Origin: Bacteroidota bacterium
Lineage (GTDB): Bacteria > Bacteroidota > Bacteroidia > Flavobacteriales > Weeksellaceae
Direction of reading: 5' to 3'
DNA length: 64,000 nt
Assembly: GCA_018902795.1 (NCBI GenBank)
Contig: JAHIQD010000002.1
Coordinates: 372,001-436,000 of the forward strand
Shown piece after piece: positions 15,815 through 24,704 of the stretch. Position 1 is the stretch's first letter, and the number at the start of each line of letters is the position of its first letter. The translations under genes and the position numbers were made by a program. Under the pieces are notes generated by a model that saw only the letters and a list, made by a program, of their open reading frames with translations, was not told the origin of the DNA and ran no database searches.

Positions 15815-17542
15815 ATGAAAAACATAAAAAGTAAAATCGCGTTCGTCTTTATTATTGTTTTATCTTTAAAAATATCGGCTCAGTACCAGCCGAAAAATAT
15901 CACCAAAGAAGATTTAAAGAAAGCCAATGAATGGGTCGACAAAACTTATAAATCCCTTTCGCAGGACGAAAAACTTGGCCAGCTGTTTATTATTGCGCTT
16001 TATACCAACAAAGGTGAAGATTTCATTAATAATGTCCGCAATACTGTAGTAAATGAACAGATTGGCGGATTAATCCTTATGCAGGATGATGCTGCCAGAG
16101 AAATTAATTTGGTGAACGAGTTCCAAAGCAAGTCGAAAGTTCATATGATGATTGGGATGGACGCAGAATGGGGACTTTTCCAAAGGATTGCGACCGCACA
16201 CAAATTTCCCTGGGCGATGACTCTAGGTGCGATTCAGGATAAGAATTTAATCAAAGAAATGGCAGCGAAAATTGCCGAAGACTGTAAAAGAATGGGCATT
16301 AACTGGGATTTTGCGCCTGTTGTTGATGTAAACACCAATCCGGACAATCCCATTATTGGTAACAGAAGTTTCGGCTCAGAAGTTTCAAATGTGGTAAGTT
16401 CTGCAATGGCTTATTCCAATGGGCTTCAGGATAACAATATTTTGGCGGCAATCAAACATTTTCCGGGACACGGCGATACGAATACCGATTCTCATCTGGA
16501 TTTACCCGTTGTTTCACATGATCTAAACAGATTGAATTCTGTGGAACTCGCACCTTTTAAAGCGCTTATGGACAAAGGAATTGGTGGTGTGATGGTGGCG
16601 CATTTATATGTTCCGGCTTTAGAAAATGGAAAAGGAATTCCTGCTTCTGTCTCTAAAAATATCATCACCGGACTTTTAAAAGAAAAATATGGCTACAAAG
16701 GTTTAATTATTACCGATGCCTTAAATATGGGCGCCGTTGCAAAACGTTATAAACCTGGAGAACTGGATGCGCTTGCTTTTAAGGCAGGAAACGATATTAT
16801 GCTCTTTTCCGATGGGGTGAAAGAAGGAAAAAGATTGATTCAGTCTGCGATTGATAATAAAGAAATTTCCCAGAACCGCGTGGAAGAAAGCGTAAAGAAA
16901 ATTCTCCTGACTAAATATTTTTTAGGACTGAATCAGTATCAACCCAAAAACCCTGAAAACATCAACAGTGATCTGAATAATGATTCTCACAAAAAACTGG
17001 TTGAGAATCTTTACAGCAATGCTCTTACTTTACTGAAAGACGAAAAAAAACTGCTTCCGCTCAACTGTAAGGAAACGTATTATTATGTTCCTCTGGAAGA
17101 AGCACCGTATCAAACATTCCCCGATCAATTAAATTTAAGTACAACAGTAATCGTTAAAAAACCTTCGGAAATTTCTACAATTCCAGCCAATTCAAAAGTG
17201 ATTGTTGGTTTTCATAAGGATAATTCTACCGCTTACAAACCTTATAAAATCTCTGCAGAAAGCAAAAAAATATTGGCTGAATTAGCTACAAACCAAAACG
17301 TGATTTTAAATGTTTTCGGTTCCGCTTATGCACTGAAAGATGTGGATATTTCTAAAGTTTCCACTGTTTTGGTTTCTTATGAAAACAATGACGATTCCAT
17401 GATTGCTGCAGCAAAAGCATTGTGCGGGCAAACGAAAATTTCAGGCAGACTTCCGGTTTTGGTCAACGAAAATCTTAAAGCAGGAATGGGAATAGATTTA
17501 AATCCATCCTCTAAAATTGACCTGAATAAAAAGACAAATTAA
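15815..17542 (+). CDS. Glycoside hydrolase family 3 protein, beta-N-acetylglucosaminidase-like
   Basis: A 575-residue secreted enzyme with a signal peptide ending in ISAQ. The catalytic TIM-barrel domain has KHFPGHGDTNTDSH near 212, whose Asp/His pair is the acid/base dyad of NagZ-type enzymes, and ITDALNMGA near 299 with the nucleophile Asp. A partial C-terminal alpha/beta sandwich follows (about 390-575). NagZ-type GH3 enzymes cut N-acetylglucosamine from peptidoglycan or chitin fragments. Many Bacteroidota homologues are about 1000 residues long, with an additional beta-lactamase-like domain; this one lacks it. Export implies periplasmic or surface action, unlike cytoplasmic E. coli NagZ. 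Confidence 0.87.
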   Translation: MKNIKSKIAFVFIIVLSLKISAQYQPKNITKEDLKKANEWVDKTYKSLSQDEKLGQLFIIALYTNKGEDFINNVRNTVVNEQIGGLILMQDDAAREINLVNEFQSKSKVHMMIGMDAEWGLFQRIATAHKFPWAMTLGAIQDKNLIKEMAAKIAEDCKRMGINWDFAPVVDVNTNPDNPIIGNRSFGSEVSNVVSSAMAYSNGLQDNNILAAIKHFPGHGDTNTDSHLDLPVVSHDLNRLNSVELAPFKALMDKGIGGVMVAHLYVPALENGKGIPASVSKNIITGLLKEKYGYKGLIITDALNMGAVAKRYKPGELDALAFKAGNDIMLFSDGVKEGKRLIQSAIDNKEISQNRVEESVKKILLTKYFLGLNQYQPKNPENINSDLNNDSHKKLVENLYSNALTLLKDEKKLLPLNCKETYYYVPLEEAPYQTFPDQLNLSTTVIVKKPSEISTIPANSKVIVGFHKDNSTAYKPYKISAESKKILAELATNQNVILNVFGSAYALKDVDISKVSTVLVSYENNDDSMIAAAKALCGQTKISGRLPVLVNENLKAGMGIDLNPSSKIDLNKKTN

Positions 17543-17588
17543 AAACTGTAATTGAGTAATTTCAATAAAAAAAAACTTAAAAAATCCT

Positions 17589-18731
17589 ATGAAAATCGGA
17601 ATTCTCTGTTATCCAACATACGGCGGAAGTGGCATCGTTGCTACAGAACTCGGCATGTCGCTCGCCAATAAAGGCTTTGAAGTACATTTCATCAGTTCTG
17701 CACTTCCTGCAAGGCTTGATATTACCAATCCAAATATTTTTTTCCATAAAGTAAATGTCCAGACCTACCCTCTTTTTGAATATCAGCCTTATGACATTGC
17801 GCTTTCTTCGATGATTTACCGGGTGGTAAATTTATATAAGCTCGACATTCTGCATGCACATTATGCGATTCCTTATGCTTATGCTGCATTTATGGCAAAG
17901 CAGATGCTGAAGGAAGAAGGCAAAGACATTCCTTTGGTAACAACGCTTCACGGAACGGATATTACTCTGGTTGGGCAACATCCAAGCTACAAACATGCAG
18001 TGGAATTTTCCATCAATCAGTCAGATACAGTGACTTCGGTTTCCGAAAGCTTAAAAGCCGATACCCTGAAGTTCTTTAATATTAAAAAGGAAATTCAGGT
18101 CATTACCAATTTTATCGATAATTCTGAATTTGATGAATGCCATGACTGCAGCAGATCGCAGTTCGCCAACGAGGACGAAAAAATTCTTATTCACGTTTCC
18201 AATCTACGTCCGGTAAAGCGGGTTCATGAAGTTCTTCAGATTTTTAAAAACGTAAACGCGAGGGTAAAATCAAAACTCATCATTATCGGCGAAGGTCCCG
18301 AAATGGAAAAAATCACTCAGTTTCTGGAAGAAAACCCGGAATTGATTGGAAAGATCCGCCTTCTGGGGAAAGTGAATGATTTATATCGAATCCTGCAGCT
18401 TTCGGATGTATTTCTACTGCCTTCTGAGCAGGAAAGTTTCGGTCTGGCAGCGTTGGAAGCAATGGCTGCAAATACACCGGTCATCAGTTCAAACGCCGGC
18501 GGAATTCCGGAGGTGAACATTCAGGGAGAAACCGGATTTTTAGCTGAAATTGGAAATGTAGAAGCGATGAGCAACTATACCATCAAACTTTTAAGCGATG
18601 AAAAATTGCTGGCACAAATGAAGATCAATGCCAAACAACAGGCGATAAAATTTGATTTGAAAAATATCTTACCCATCTATGAAGAGATGTATGAGAGAAC
18701 ATTGAAGAATTTTCGAGCAATGACGCGATGA
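17589..18731 (+). CDS. bshA: N-acetyl-alpha-D-glucosaminyl L-malate synthase BshA
   Basis: A 380-residue GT4 glycosyltransferase that joins UDP-GlcNAc to L-malate, the first step of bacillithiol synthesis. The N-terminus IGILCYPTYGGSGIVATELG, the LHGTDITLVG segment, VSNLRPVKR and the donor-binding PSEQESFGLAALEAMA are characteristic. bshB1, the next pathway enzyme, is at 29142; bshC is not in the window. The last codons, reading A-M-T-R-stop, lie within the left arm of an inverted repeat that bounds the neighbouring GxxExxY gene. The native C-terminus therefore appears to have been altered when that element arrived. Confidence 0.93.
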   Translation: MKIGILCYPTYGGSGIVATELGMSLANKGFEVHFISSALPARLDITNPNIFFHKVNVQTYPLFEYQPYDIALSSMIYRVVNLYKLDILHAHYAIPYAYAAFMAKQMLKEEGKDIPLVTTLHGTDITLVGQHPSYKHAVEFSINQSDTVTSVSESLKADTLKFFNIKKEIQVITNFIDNSEFDECHDCSRSQFANEDEKILIHVSNLRPVKRVHEVLQIFKNVNARVKSKLIIIGEGPEMEKITQFLEENPELIGKIRLLGKVNDLYRILQLSDVFLLPSEQESFGLAALEAMAANTPVISSNAGGIPEVNIQGETGFLAEIGNVEAMSNYTIKLLSDEKLLAQMKINAKQQAIKFDLKNILPIYEEMYERTLKNFRAMTR

Positions 18732-18757
18732 TTTACGCAATGTGCGCTAAGATCTAA
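18717..18757 (+). repeat. Left inverted repeat of the GxxExxY cassette
   Basis: GCAATGACGCGATG (18717-18730) is the exact reverse complement of CATCGCGTCATTGC at 19169-19182. The match continues imperfectly inward: ACGCAA at 18735, CGC at 18745-18747 and AAGAT at 18749-18753 recur at the other end. The total is about 40 bases with roughly 80 to 85 percent identity by eye, allowing small gaps. The outer 15 bases form the 3' end of bshA. Confidence 0.85.
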
Positions 18758-18767
18758 TTTTCTTTTT

Positions 18768-19145
18768 ATGACGGAAAACGAAATTGCATATGAAATAGTA
18801 GGAGCATGTTTGGATTTACACAGAGAAGTAGGTCCAGGACTTCTTGAAAGTGCTTATGAGAGTGCTCTCGCGTATGAAATCCGGCAAAGAGAATTAGAGG
18901 TAAAACGACAATGCTCAATGCCTTTTCATTATAAAACAGTAAAGATGGAAGTTGGTTATAAGATTGATTTGCTGGTTGAAGGTAAGGTAATCATCGAATT
19001 GAAAAGCGTGGAAGAACTTCATCCTGTGCACTATGCACAAACGCTCACATACCTTAAACTTTCAAATTTGAAACTTGCATTATTAATAAATTTTAACGAA
19101 AAATTAATAAAGAACGGAATACACAGAATTGTAAATAATTTATAA
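18768..19145 (+). CDS. GxxExxY family protein (PD-(D/E)XK-like)
   Basis: A 125-residue protein with the signature GPGLLESAY (Gly24, Glu27, Tyr30) that names the family. Further on, KIDLLVEGKVIIELKS gives Asp67, Glu77 and Lys79, and HYAQTLTYL gives Gln91. This D...ExK...Q series is the pattern of PD-(D/E)XK nucleases, so a nuclease-like fold is likely, but no activity has been demonstrated as far as I know. The gene occupies the whole interior of a 466-bp segment bounded by ~40-bp inverted repeats, between bshA and the DUF2851 gene. A promoter box was not found. Confidence 0.88.
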   Translation: MTENEIAYEIVGACLDLHREVGPGLLESAYESALAYEIRQRELEVKRQCSMPFHYKTVKMEVGYKIDLLVEGKVIIELKSVEELHPVHYAQTLTYLKLSNLKLALLINFNEKLIKNGIHRIVNNL

Positions 19146-19182
19146 TCTTGCGTCCGTTGCGTTAAAAACATCGCGTCATTGC
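19142..19182 (-). repeat. Right inverted repeat of the GxxExxY cassette
   Basis: It ends in CATCGCGTCATTGC (19169-19182), the exact complement of the left arm's outer 14 bases. Inward, ATCTTGCG and GTTGCGTTAAA mirror the left arm with a few mismatches and small gaps. It starts at the GxxExxY stop codon and ends 10 bases before the ATG of the DUF2851 gene. Confidence 0.85.
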
Positions 19183-19192
19183 GTGGAACAAA

Positions 19193-20464
19193 ATGAATGA
19201 AAAACTCCTTCAATATCTTTGGAATTTCAAGATTTTTAAGAATTTTGATTTCAAAGATGTGGAAGGTAATGACTTGGAAATTCTCGATTTCGGAAAATGG
19301 AATTTCAACTCCGGCCCGGATTTTCTTTTAGGAAAAATTAAAACCAAAGATTTAGTTTTAGCAGGAAACATTGAACTTCATGTGAAGTCTTCCGACTGGA
19401 TTTTTCACCAACATTCCGGGAATCCCGAATTTGAGAATTTAATTCTTCACGCCGTTTTCATTCATGATGTGGAAATTGAAGAACTCAGAAACAAAAACAT
19501 TCCAACCATCGAACTGAAAGATTATATTGATGAAACGCTGCTGTGGAAATATGAATCTTTGCTGAAAGAAAATCAGTTTATTCCGTGTGAAACTTTATTT
19601 GATCACAGGAAAATCCCCTTCCTTTTTCCCGAAGAAACTTTACTGAAAAAATTAGATGAAAAATCAGTGGAGATTGAAGAATCTTTGAAAATCAATAAAA
19701 ACAATTACGAAGCCGTTCTTTTTCAGAATCTGGCGTACGCGTTCGGGTTGAAAGTAAACTCCGGGATTTTCAGGCAAATGGCGGACAGTCTGGATTTTTC
19801 TGTCGTAAATAAAATCCGTCAGAACCAAACCCAGCTTGAAGCACTCTTTTTCGGAATGAGCGGTTGGCTTGAAAATCCTGAAGATGAACAAATGGTTATC
19901 TGGAAACGGGAATTCGATTTTCTAAAATCGAAATATAGCCTTCCTGAGCTTCGCAGTATTCCCAAATTTTCAAGGCTTCGTCCGCCAAACTTCCCTACAA
20001 TACGCCTTTCACAGCTGGCTTCGCTGTATCATTTAAACCAAAATCTGTTCTCTAAATTAATTTCTGCTAAAAACAATAATGAAATTGATGCTATTTTCAA
20101 AAACGTAAAGGCCAGTGAATACTGGGATAACCGTTTCAATTTTGGGAAAATATCGCCAGTGGAAAGCAAGAAATTTTTAACTGAGGATTTCATTGATTTG
20201 ATTTTGATCAATGCCGTTCTGCCCCTGAAATATGCCTACAACAAAAATTATGATGAAAATATCAATGATGAAATTTTAGATTTTTACCGAAATATCCAGG
20301 CTGAAAAAAACACGGTAATTGACAGCTGGAAATCCCTGCGCGTGAAAATTGAAAACGCCTTGGAAAGTCAGGCGATGCTTTTTCATCATAAAAACTATTG
20401 TGAAAAGAAAAACTGCTTAAATTGCGGAATCGGATTTCAACTGCTAAAAGTTGAGCAAAAATAA
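19193..20464 (+). CDS. DUF2851 family protein
   Basis: A 423-residue protein with the DUF2851 hallmarks in its N-terminal third: GKWNFNSGPDFLLGKIK, the AGNIELHVKSSDWIFHQH segment and NLILHAVFIHD. The GNIELH and SDWxxHxH residues resemble a nuclease or metal site, but no activity is established for the family. The C-terminus has CEKKNCLNCGIG, a possible metal-binding cysteine cluster near 402-411. There is no signal peptide, so it is cytoplasmic. Its ATG lies 10 bases after the right inverted repeat of the GxxExxY cassette. Confidence 0.8.
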   Translation: MNEKLLQYLWNFKIFKNFDFKDVEGNDLEILDFGKWNFNSGPDFLLGKIKTKDLVLAGNIELHVKSSDWIFHQHSGNPEFENLILHAVFIHDVEIEELRNKNIPTIELKDYIDETLLWKYESLLKENQFIPCETLFDHRKIPFLFPEETLLKKLDEKSVEIEESLKINKNNYEAVLFQNLAYAFGLKVNSGIFRQMADSLDFSVVNKIRQNQTQLEALFFGMSGWLENPEDEQMVIWKREFDFLKSKYSLPELRSIPKFSRLRPPNFPTIRLSQLASLYHLNQNLFSKLISAKNNNEIDAIFKNVKASEYWDNRFNFGKISPVESKKFLTEDFIDLILINAVLPLKYAYNKNYDENINDEILDFYRNIQAEKNTVIDSWKSLRVKIENALESQAMLFHHKNYCEKKNCLNCGIGFQLLKVEQK

Positions 20465-20523
20465 TAAATGTGAAATCTGACAAACCTCACCTCATTCTCT
20501 TCTGCTGTCGGTGTTTTTAGTGA

Positions 20524-20531
20524 TAATTTTG
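20524..20531 (+). promoter_or_regulatory. Candidate -7 box of the transporter gene
   Basis: TAATTTTG, 15 bases before the ATG at 20547. Its position argues against the GTG start at 20511. Confidence 0.4.
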
Positions 20532-20546
20532 TATAAAATTCAATCC

Positions 20547-22235
20547 ATGTTCGACTGGTTACACACCCTTCTTTTACCCGTAGAAAATCCTACTGTCACA
20601 CAATCTATCGTCGCAATAATGCTTGCGATCGGAACCGGAATTTTCTTCGGACGGTTAAAACTCGGAAAAATTACTTTCGGTGTTTCGGCCGTCATGTTTA
20701 CCGGTTTGTTAATGGGACATTTCGGATACCGCATACAGCCCGGAATTTTAGATTTCATCCGCGATTTCGGTTTGATTCTGTTTGTTTACGGGATCGGTTT
20801 GCAGGTTGGGCCTTCCTTCTTCTCATCCTTCAGAAATGAAGGGCTGAAATTTAATTTGCTGGCGGTTTCTACCGTTCTTTTCGGTGGGGTCATCACCTTT
20901 ATTCTTTTTAAATTCACCGGTCTTAAAATTGAAGATTTAGTAGGAATCATGAGCGGTTCCGTAACCAACACCCCCGGATTAGGTGCCGCAAAAAACACCA
21001 TTGAAGAAATAAAAAACTCCTTCCCTGAAAGGAGCTTCAACGATCCGACCATTGGTTACGCCATTACTTATCCGCTTGGAGTTTTTGGTATTATTGGAAC
21101 GATTATCATGTCCAAACTGTTGTTAAAAATAGATCCTGAAACAGAAATGAAAAAATTCAGGATGTCAAAGATCAATCGGGAATTGCCTTTAGTTCATAAA
21201 AAAATGAGGGTCACCAATCCTGATTTTTTTGATAAAACTTTACATCAGATCATCAAAGATTTTGGACGCGAAATTGTTGTTTCCAGGCTGAAACACAGTG
21301 GTAGTGAAGCGGTGCAGTCGCCCACTTCCGACACCCGTTTGCAGGACAGAGACGTTTTGATGATTGTAGGTTTGGAAGACGACCTGGATGAGTTTATCAC
21401 ACAAGTCGGCAGGCCGTCAACCGATTTGTTTATTGAATCAGATCCCTATATTCACCAGAAAAACATTTTCGTTACGAAGCCTTCCGCAATTCATAAAAAA
21501 CTTTCACAGCTGGATCTTTACAATACTTATGATTTGAAAGTTACGCGTGTTTTCCGTGCGGGACGGGAAATTTTACCAAGACCGTCACTTGAACTGTTTT
21601 ATGGAGACAAATTAAGGGTTATCGGCTCGAGAGAAGCTATTGAAGAAGCCGAGAAAATCATAGGGAATTCGGAGAAAAAACTGCTGGAACCCGATTTTCT
21701 TTCGCTTTTCGGAGGTTTGCTTTTGGGAGTGATTTTAGGTTCGATTCCTATTGTCATCCCAAGTCTGCCGGTTCCGATAAAACTTGGATTTGCAGCCGGA
21801 CCGCTCATTGTGGCATTATTGATTTCGAGGTACGGCGGAATTTCCTTTATTCATTCCTACATTAATAATGGGGCGATTTACTTTATGAAAGATTTCGGGA
21901 TCTGTCTGTTTTTTGCAGCGGTCGGAATTCATGCAGGAGACGGATTTTACGAAAACTTTATCCAATACAACGGCTGGAACTGGCTTCTATACGGCTCGGC
22001 AATTACCTTTATTCCTTTAATTACGATGGTGATTGTGGGAAGGTTTTTTATGAAAATCAATTATCTGCAGTTGGCCGGAATAATGAGCGGAAGTTACACC
22101 GATCCTGCCGCTTTGTCTTTCAGCACCAATTACCTGGATTCTGATATTCCCATTCAGAGTTATGCGCAGGTTTATCCGTTGGTCACCATTTTCAGGATTT
22201 TCGTGGCGAGTCTGCTGATTTTAATATTTAGCTGA
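20547..22235 (+). CDS. YidE/YbjL-type putative transporter (AspT/aspartate:alanine exchanger family)
   Basis: A 562-residue inner-membrane protein. Two blocks of hydrophobic helices (about 1-195 and 390-562) contain duplicated motifs: GSVTNTPGLGAA near residue 140 and GSYTDPAALSF near residue 515. Between them lie two TrkA-C/RCK-C regulatory domains (about 215-385). This is the layout of the AAE exchanger family, including AspT and YidE/YbjL. The substrate is not known for this branch. The ATG at 20547 was chosen over GTG 20511 because it follows the promoter box. A TPR histidine kinase starts just downstream. Confidence 0.85.
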   Translation: MFDWLHTLLLPVENPTVTQSIVAIMLAIGTGIFFGRLKLGKITFGVSAVMFTGLLMGHFGYRIQPGILDFIRDFGLILFVYGIGLQVGPSFFSSFRNEGLKFNLLAVSTVLFGGVITFILFKFTGLKIEDLVGIMSGSVTNTPGLGAAKNTIEEIKNSFPERSFNDPTIGYAITYPLGVFGIIGTIIMSKLLLKIDPETEMKKFRMSKINRELPLVHKKMRVTNPDFFDKTLHQIIKDFGREIVVSRLKHSGSEAVQSPTSDTRLQDRDVLMIVGLEDDLDEFITQVGRPSTDLFIESDPYIHQKNIFVTKPSAIHKKLSQLDLYNTYDLKVTRVFRAGREILPRPSLELFYGDKLRVIGSREAIEEAEKIIGNSEKKLLEPDFLSLFGGLLLGVILGSIPIVIPSLPVPIKLGFAAGPLIVALLISRYGGISFIHSYINNGAIYFMKDFGICLFFAAVGIHAGDGFYENFIQYNGWNWLLYGSAITFIPLITMVIVGRFFMKINYLQLAGIMSGSYTDPAALSFSTNYLDSDIPIQSYAQVYPLVTIFRIFVASLLILIFS

Positions 22236-22244
22236 AAAAATTTA

Positions 22245-22252
22245 TATATTTG
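22245..22252 (+). promoter_or_regulatory. Candidate -7 box that overlaps the first possible start of the TPR kinase
   Basis: TATATTTG is an exact match that covers the TTG at 22250-22252. If used, transcription would begin near 22259 and the TTG at 22268 would be the start codon. No -33 TTG. Confidence 0.4.
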
Positions 22253-23938
22253 AGAAAAAACAACGCCTTGAAATTTAACCTTCTTATTCTGTTGATACTT
22301 CTTCTTTCATGCAGTGAGAATAAAACATCTCCTTGTCCTGCAAAAACCAATGTTTATTATGAAAAAGCGTGGGTCTACCTGGATCATCAGAATAAAGACA
22401 GCGCTTTTGTTTTTCTTAATAAAGCCAAAACTGAATTTGCGAAAGCTAAGGACAGTCTGGGTATCGCCAAGTGTCTGATGAATATGGCAACGATACAGAC
22501 CGATTACGGGGATTATCTGGGCAGCCAGGAAAATACCGTTCAGGCTGTAAAAATATTTGAGAAGATTAAAGATACTACCTATCTTTCCAGTAATTATAAT
22601 CTGATGGGTACCAATGAGCTTAATCTGAAAAACTTCAGAGAAAGTATCTTTTATTTAAAACAAGCAGTAAAAAGCACCAATATTAAAGAGGATAAAGAAA
22701 TTTTCCGAAATAATCTTGCAATGGCTTATGCGAAACAGAAGCAATACGATTCTGCAATTTCAATTTTCCGTGATCTATTAAAGCGTAACAGCAAAAATGC
22801 TTTGTTACTAGATAATAAGGCTTTTACCCAATGGAAAAAAAACAAAGATTACAATGCAGAACCTGAAATGTTACTTGCACTGCAGATCAGGGAAAAAGAA
22901 GGTCACCTTTTAGGTCAGAATGCCAGTCACTCACACCTTTCGGATTATTTCAGTGAGAAAAATCCCGCGCTTGCACTGAGACATGCACGGCAGATGTATG
23001 AGGTGGCGCTTAAAGCTAAAAGCCCGCCAGACCGTCTTGAAGCTTTGCAAAAACTGATCAATCTCGAAGACGGAGCCACGTCAAAACAGTATTTTAAAGT
23101 ATACCACGCGCTAAATGACAGCCTGGAAACAGCAAGAAACGAAGCGAAAAATCAGTTTGCTGTCATCCGTTATGATTCAGAAAAAAATAAGGCGGATTTT
23201 CTGAAAGCACAGGTGGAAAATTCCGAGCAGAAATATCATATTTTGAAACAGTATGTTGCCTTAGCTGTTTTGATAGGGATTATAATAAGCGCCCATTTCT
23301 GGTATAAAAGACGGAAAGAAAGAATGGAACAGGAAAACCTGTTTAAAATAAAAAAGACCGAACTGAAGTATTCTAAAAAAATACACGATGTGGTTGCAAA
23401 CGGTGTATATCAAATCATGACTGAGGTGGAAAATCAGCCAAAGTTGGACAAAGATACCCTGCTCGACAAGCTGGAAAACATCTACGAAAAATCCCGAGAT
23501 ATTTCCTATGACGGTGCGCGGAATGACTCAGAGGAAAATGATGCCCAAAAAACAGCGGCTCTTATTGAGTCCTACTCGTCCGATCATACCCAAATCTTCA
23601 TCATCGGAAATGAGGAAAGCTTCTGGGAAAATCTAAATTCCAAAATAAAAATAGAAATTCATCTTATTCTGCAGGAGCTTCTCGTCAATATGAAAAAACA
23701 CAGCGCTGCAAAAAATGTGTCGGTAAGATTCGAGAAAACTGCTGACTGCCTTAATATTTTATACTTTGACGACGGAATTGGACTTCCAAAAAATGATTTT
23801 CAATATAAAAATGGTCTAAGGAATACGGAAAACCGTATTTTTTCCTGCAACGGTATTATTACTTTTGACAGAGAAACACAGAAAGGAACAAAAATAAAAA
23901 TTGAGTTTCCTTTGGAAAAAAATTATAAATATGTTTAA
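22250..23938 (+). CDS. TPR-containing sensor histidine kinase with lipoprotein-type N-terminus
   Basis: Up to 562 residues. No ATG is available near the 5' end. TTG 22250 is the longest start; TTG 22268 gives MKFNLLILLILLLSC, an ideal lipoprotein signal, and fits the promoter box at 22245. Several TPR units fill about 30-270 and should be periplasmic. One membrane helix lies near 332-350, then a dimerisation helix with KKIHDVVANGVYQ (phospho-accepting His near 380), then a GHKL ATPase domain (N-box ELLVNMKKHS near 476, DDGIGL). The layout is that of Bacteroidota two-component kinases of the HisKA_3 type. The response regulator gene overlaps its end by 8 bases. Confidence 0.85.
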   Translation: MRKNNALKFNLLILLILLLSCSENKTSPCPAKTNVYYEKAWVYLDHQNKDSAFVFLNKAKTEFAKAKDSLGIAKCLMNMATIQTDYGDYLGSQENTVQAVKIFEKIKDTTYLSSNYNLMGTNELNLKNFRESIFYLKQAVKSTNIKEDKEIFRNNLAMAYAKQKQYDSAISIFRDLLKRNSKNALLLDNKAFTQWKKNKDYNAEPEMLLALQIREKEGHLLGQNASHSHLSDYFSEKNPALALRHARQMYEVALKAKSPPDRLEALQKLINLEDGATSKQYFKVYHALNDSLETARNEAKNQFAVIRYDSEKNKADFLKAQVENSEQKYHILKQYVALAVLIGIIISAHFWYKRRKERMEQENLFKIKKTELKYSKKIHDVVANGVYQIMTEVENQPKLDKDTLLDKLENIYEKSRDISYDGARNDSEENDAQKTAALIESYSSDHTQIFIIGNEESFWENLNSKIKIEIHLILQELLVNMKKHSAAKNVSVRFEKTADCLNILYFDDGIGLPKNDFQYKNGLRNTENRIFSCNGIITFDRETQKGTKIKIEFPLEKNYKYV

Positions 23939-24593
23939 GAAAGTACTTATCGCAGAAGATCATGAAAGCGCAGGAATATCCGTATTGAAAACCTTGGAAG
24001 AGCTGAAAATTACCGACACGCATTTTGTATATTACTGCGATGATGCACTGCAAAGGGCAAAAAAAAGTGCTGCTGAAGGTGAACCTTTCGATCTTTTGAT
24101 TACAGATCTGTCTTTCGATGAAGATCACCGCGAACAAAGAATAAAAAACGGAGCGCAACTGATATCCGAAGTCCGGCAGATCTTACCTTCCATCAAATCC
24201 ATTGTGTTCTCCATTGAAAAAAAGGCGACCAAAATAGAGCTTCTTTTTAAGCAATATCACATTGATGGTTTTGTCCAGAAAGGCAGAGGAGACGCGCAAC
24301 AGATGAAAAAAGCCATTCTTGCCGTCAGCGACAATAAAAAATTTATTTCCCCGGAACACAAACTGAGTCTGCGAAAAAACACGATCGAACTTACTGCTGC
24401 AGAACTCAGCATTCTGCAGCTTCTTTCCAAAGGAACCGTCCAGAAGAATATCCCTTTGTATCTCCAGGATATGGGTTCGAAATCCTGCAGCCTAAGTTAT
24501 GTTGAAAAAAACATCAACAATCTAAAAGATACTTTTCAGGCGAACAATAATGCGCAGCTTATTGCAATCTGTAAAGATTTGGGCATTCTTTAA
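23931..24593 (+). CDS. Response regulator with divergent LuxR-like output domain
   Basis: A 220-residue cytoplasmic partner of the upstream kinase. The receiver domain has the acidic pair Glu9/Asp10, phospho-acceptor Asp59 in LLITDLSFDED and a conserved-region Ser in IVFSIEKK. The C-terminal region (about 150-220), with LTAAELSILQLLSKG, aligns with the start of a LuxR/GerE helix-turn-helix. However, the recognition part is longer than usual, including LYLQDMGSKSCSLSYVEKNINNLK. DNA binding is therefore likely but unusual. ATG 23931 was chosen because MFKKVLIAEDH is a normal receiver start; it overlaps the kinase gene by 8 bases. Target genes cannot be seen. Confidence 0.85.
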   Translation: MFKKVLIAEDHESAGISVLKTLEELKITDTHFVYYCDDALQRAKKSAAEGEPFDLLITDLSFDEDHREQRIKNGAQLISEVRQILPSIKSIVFSIEKKATKIELLFKQYHIDGFVQKGRGDAQQMKKAILAVSDNKKFISPEHKLSLRKNTIELTAAELSILQLLSKGTVQKNIPLYLQDMGSKSCSLSYVEKNINNLKDTFQANNNAQLIAICKDLGIL

Positions 24594-24704
24594 TACCTTT
24601 TTTCGGAATTTTTAAAAAAAAATGTTGTTTTTACGGTTTCCCGTAAGGTTATCTCTATATAACGGTGTAATTTCGGTTTGCTAAATAAAATTGGAGGAAG
24701 TCAT

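Noticed and set aside
20511..20546. GTG start for the YidE-type transporter
   Set aside because: It lies upstream of the promoter box at 20524-20531; ATG 20547 gives the normal N-terminus.
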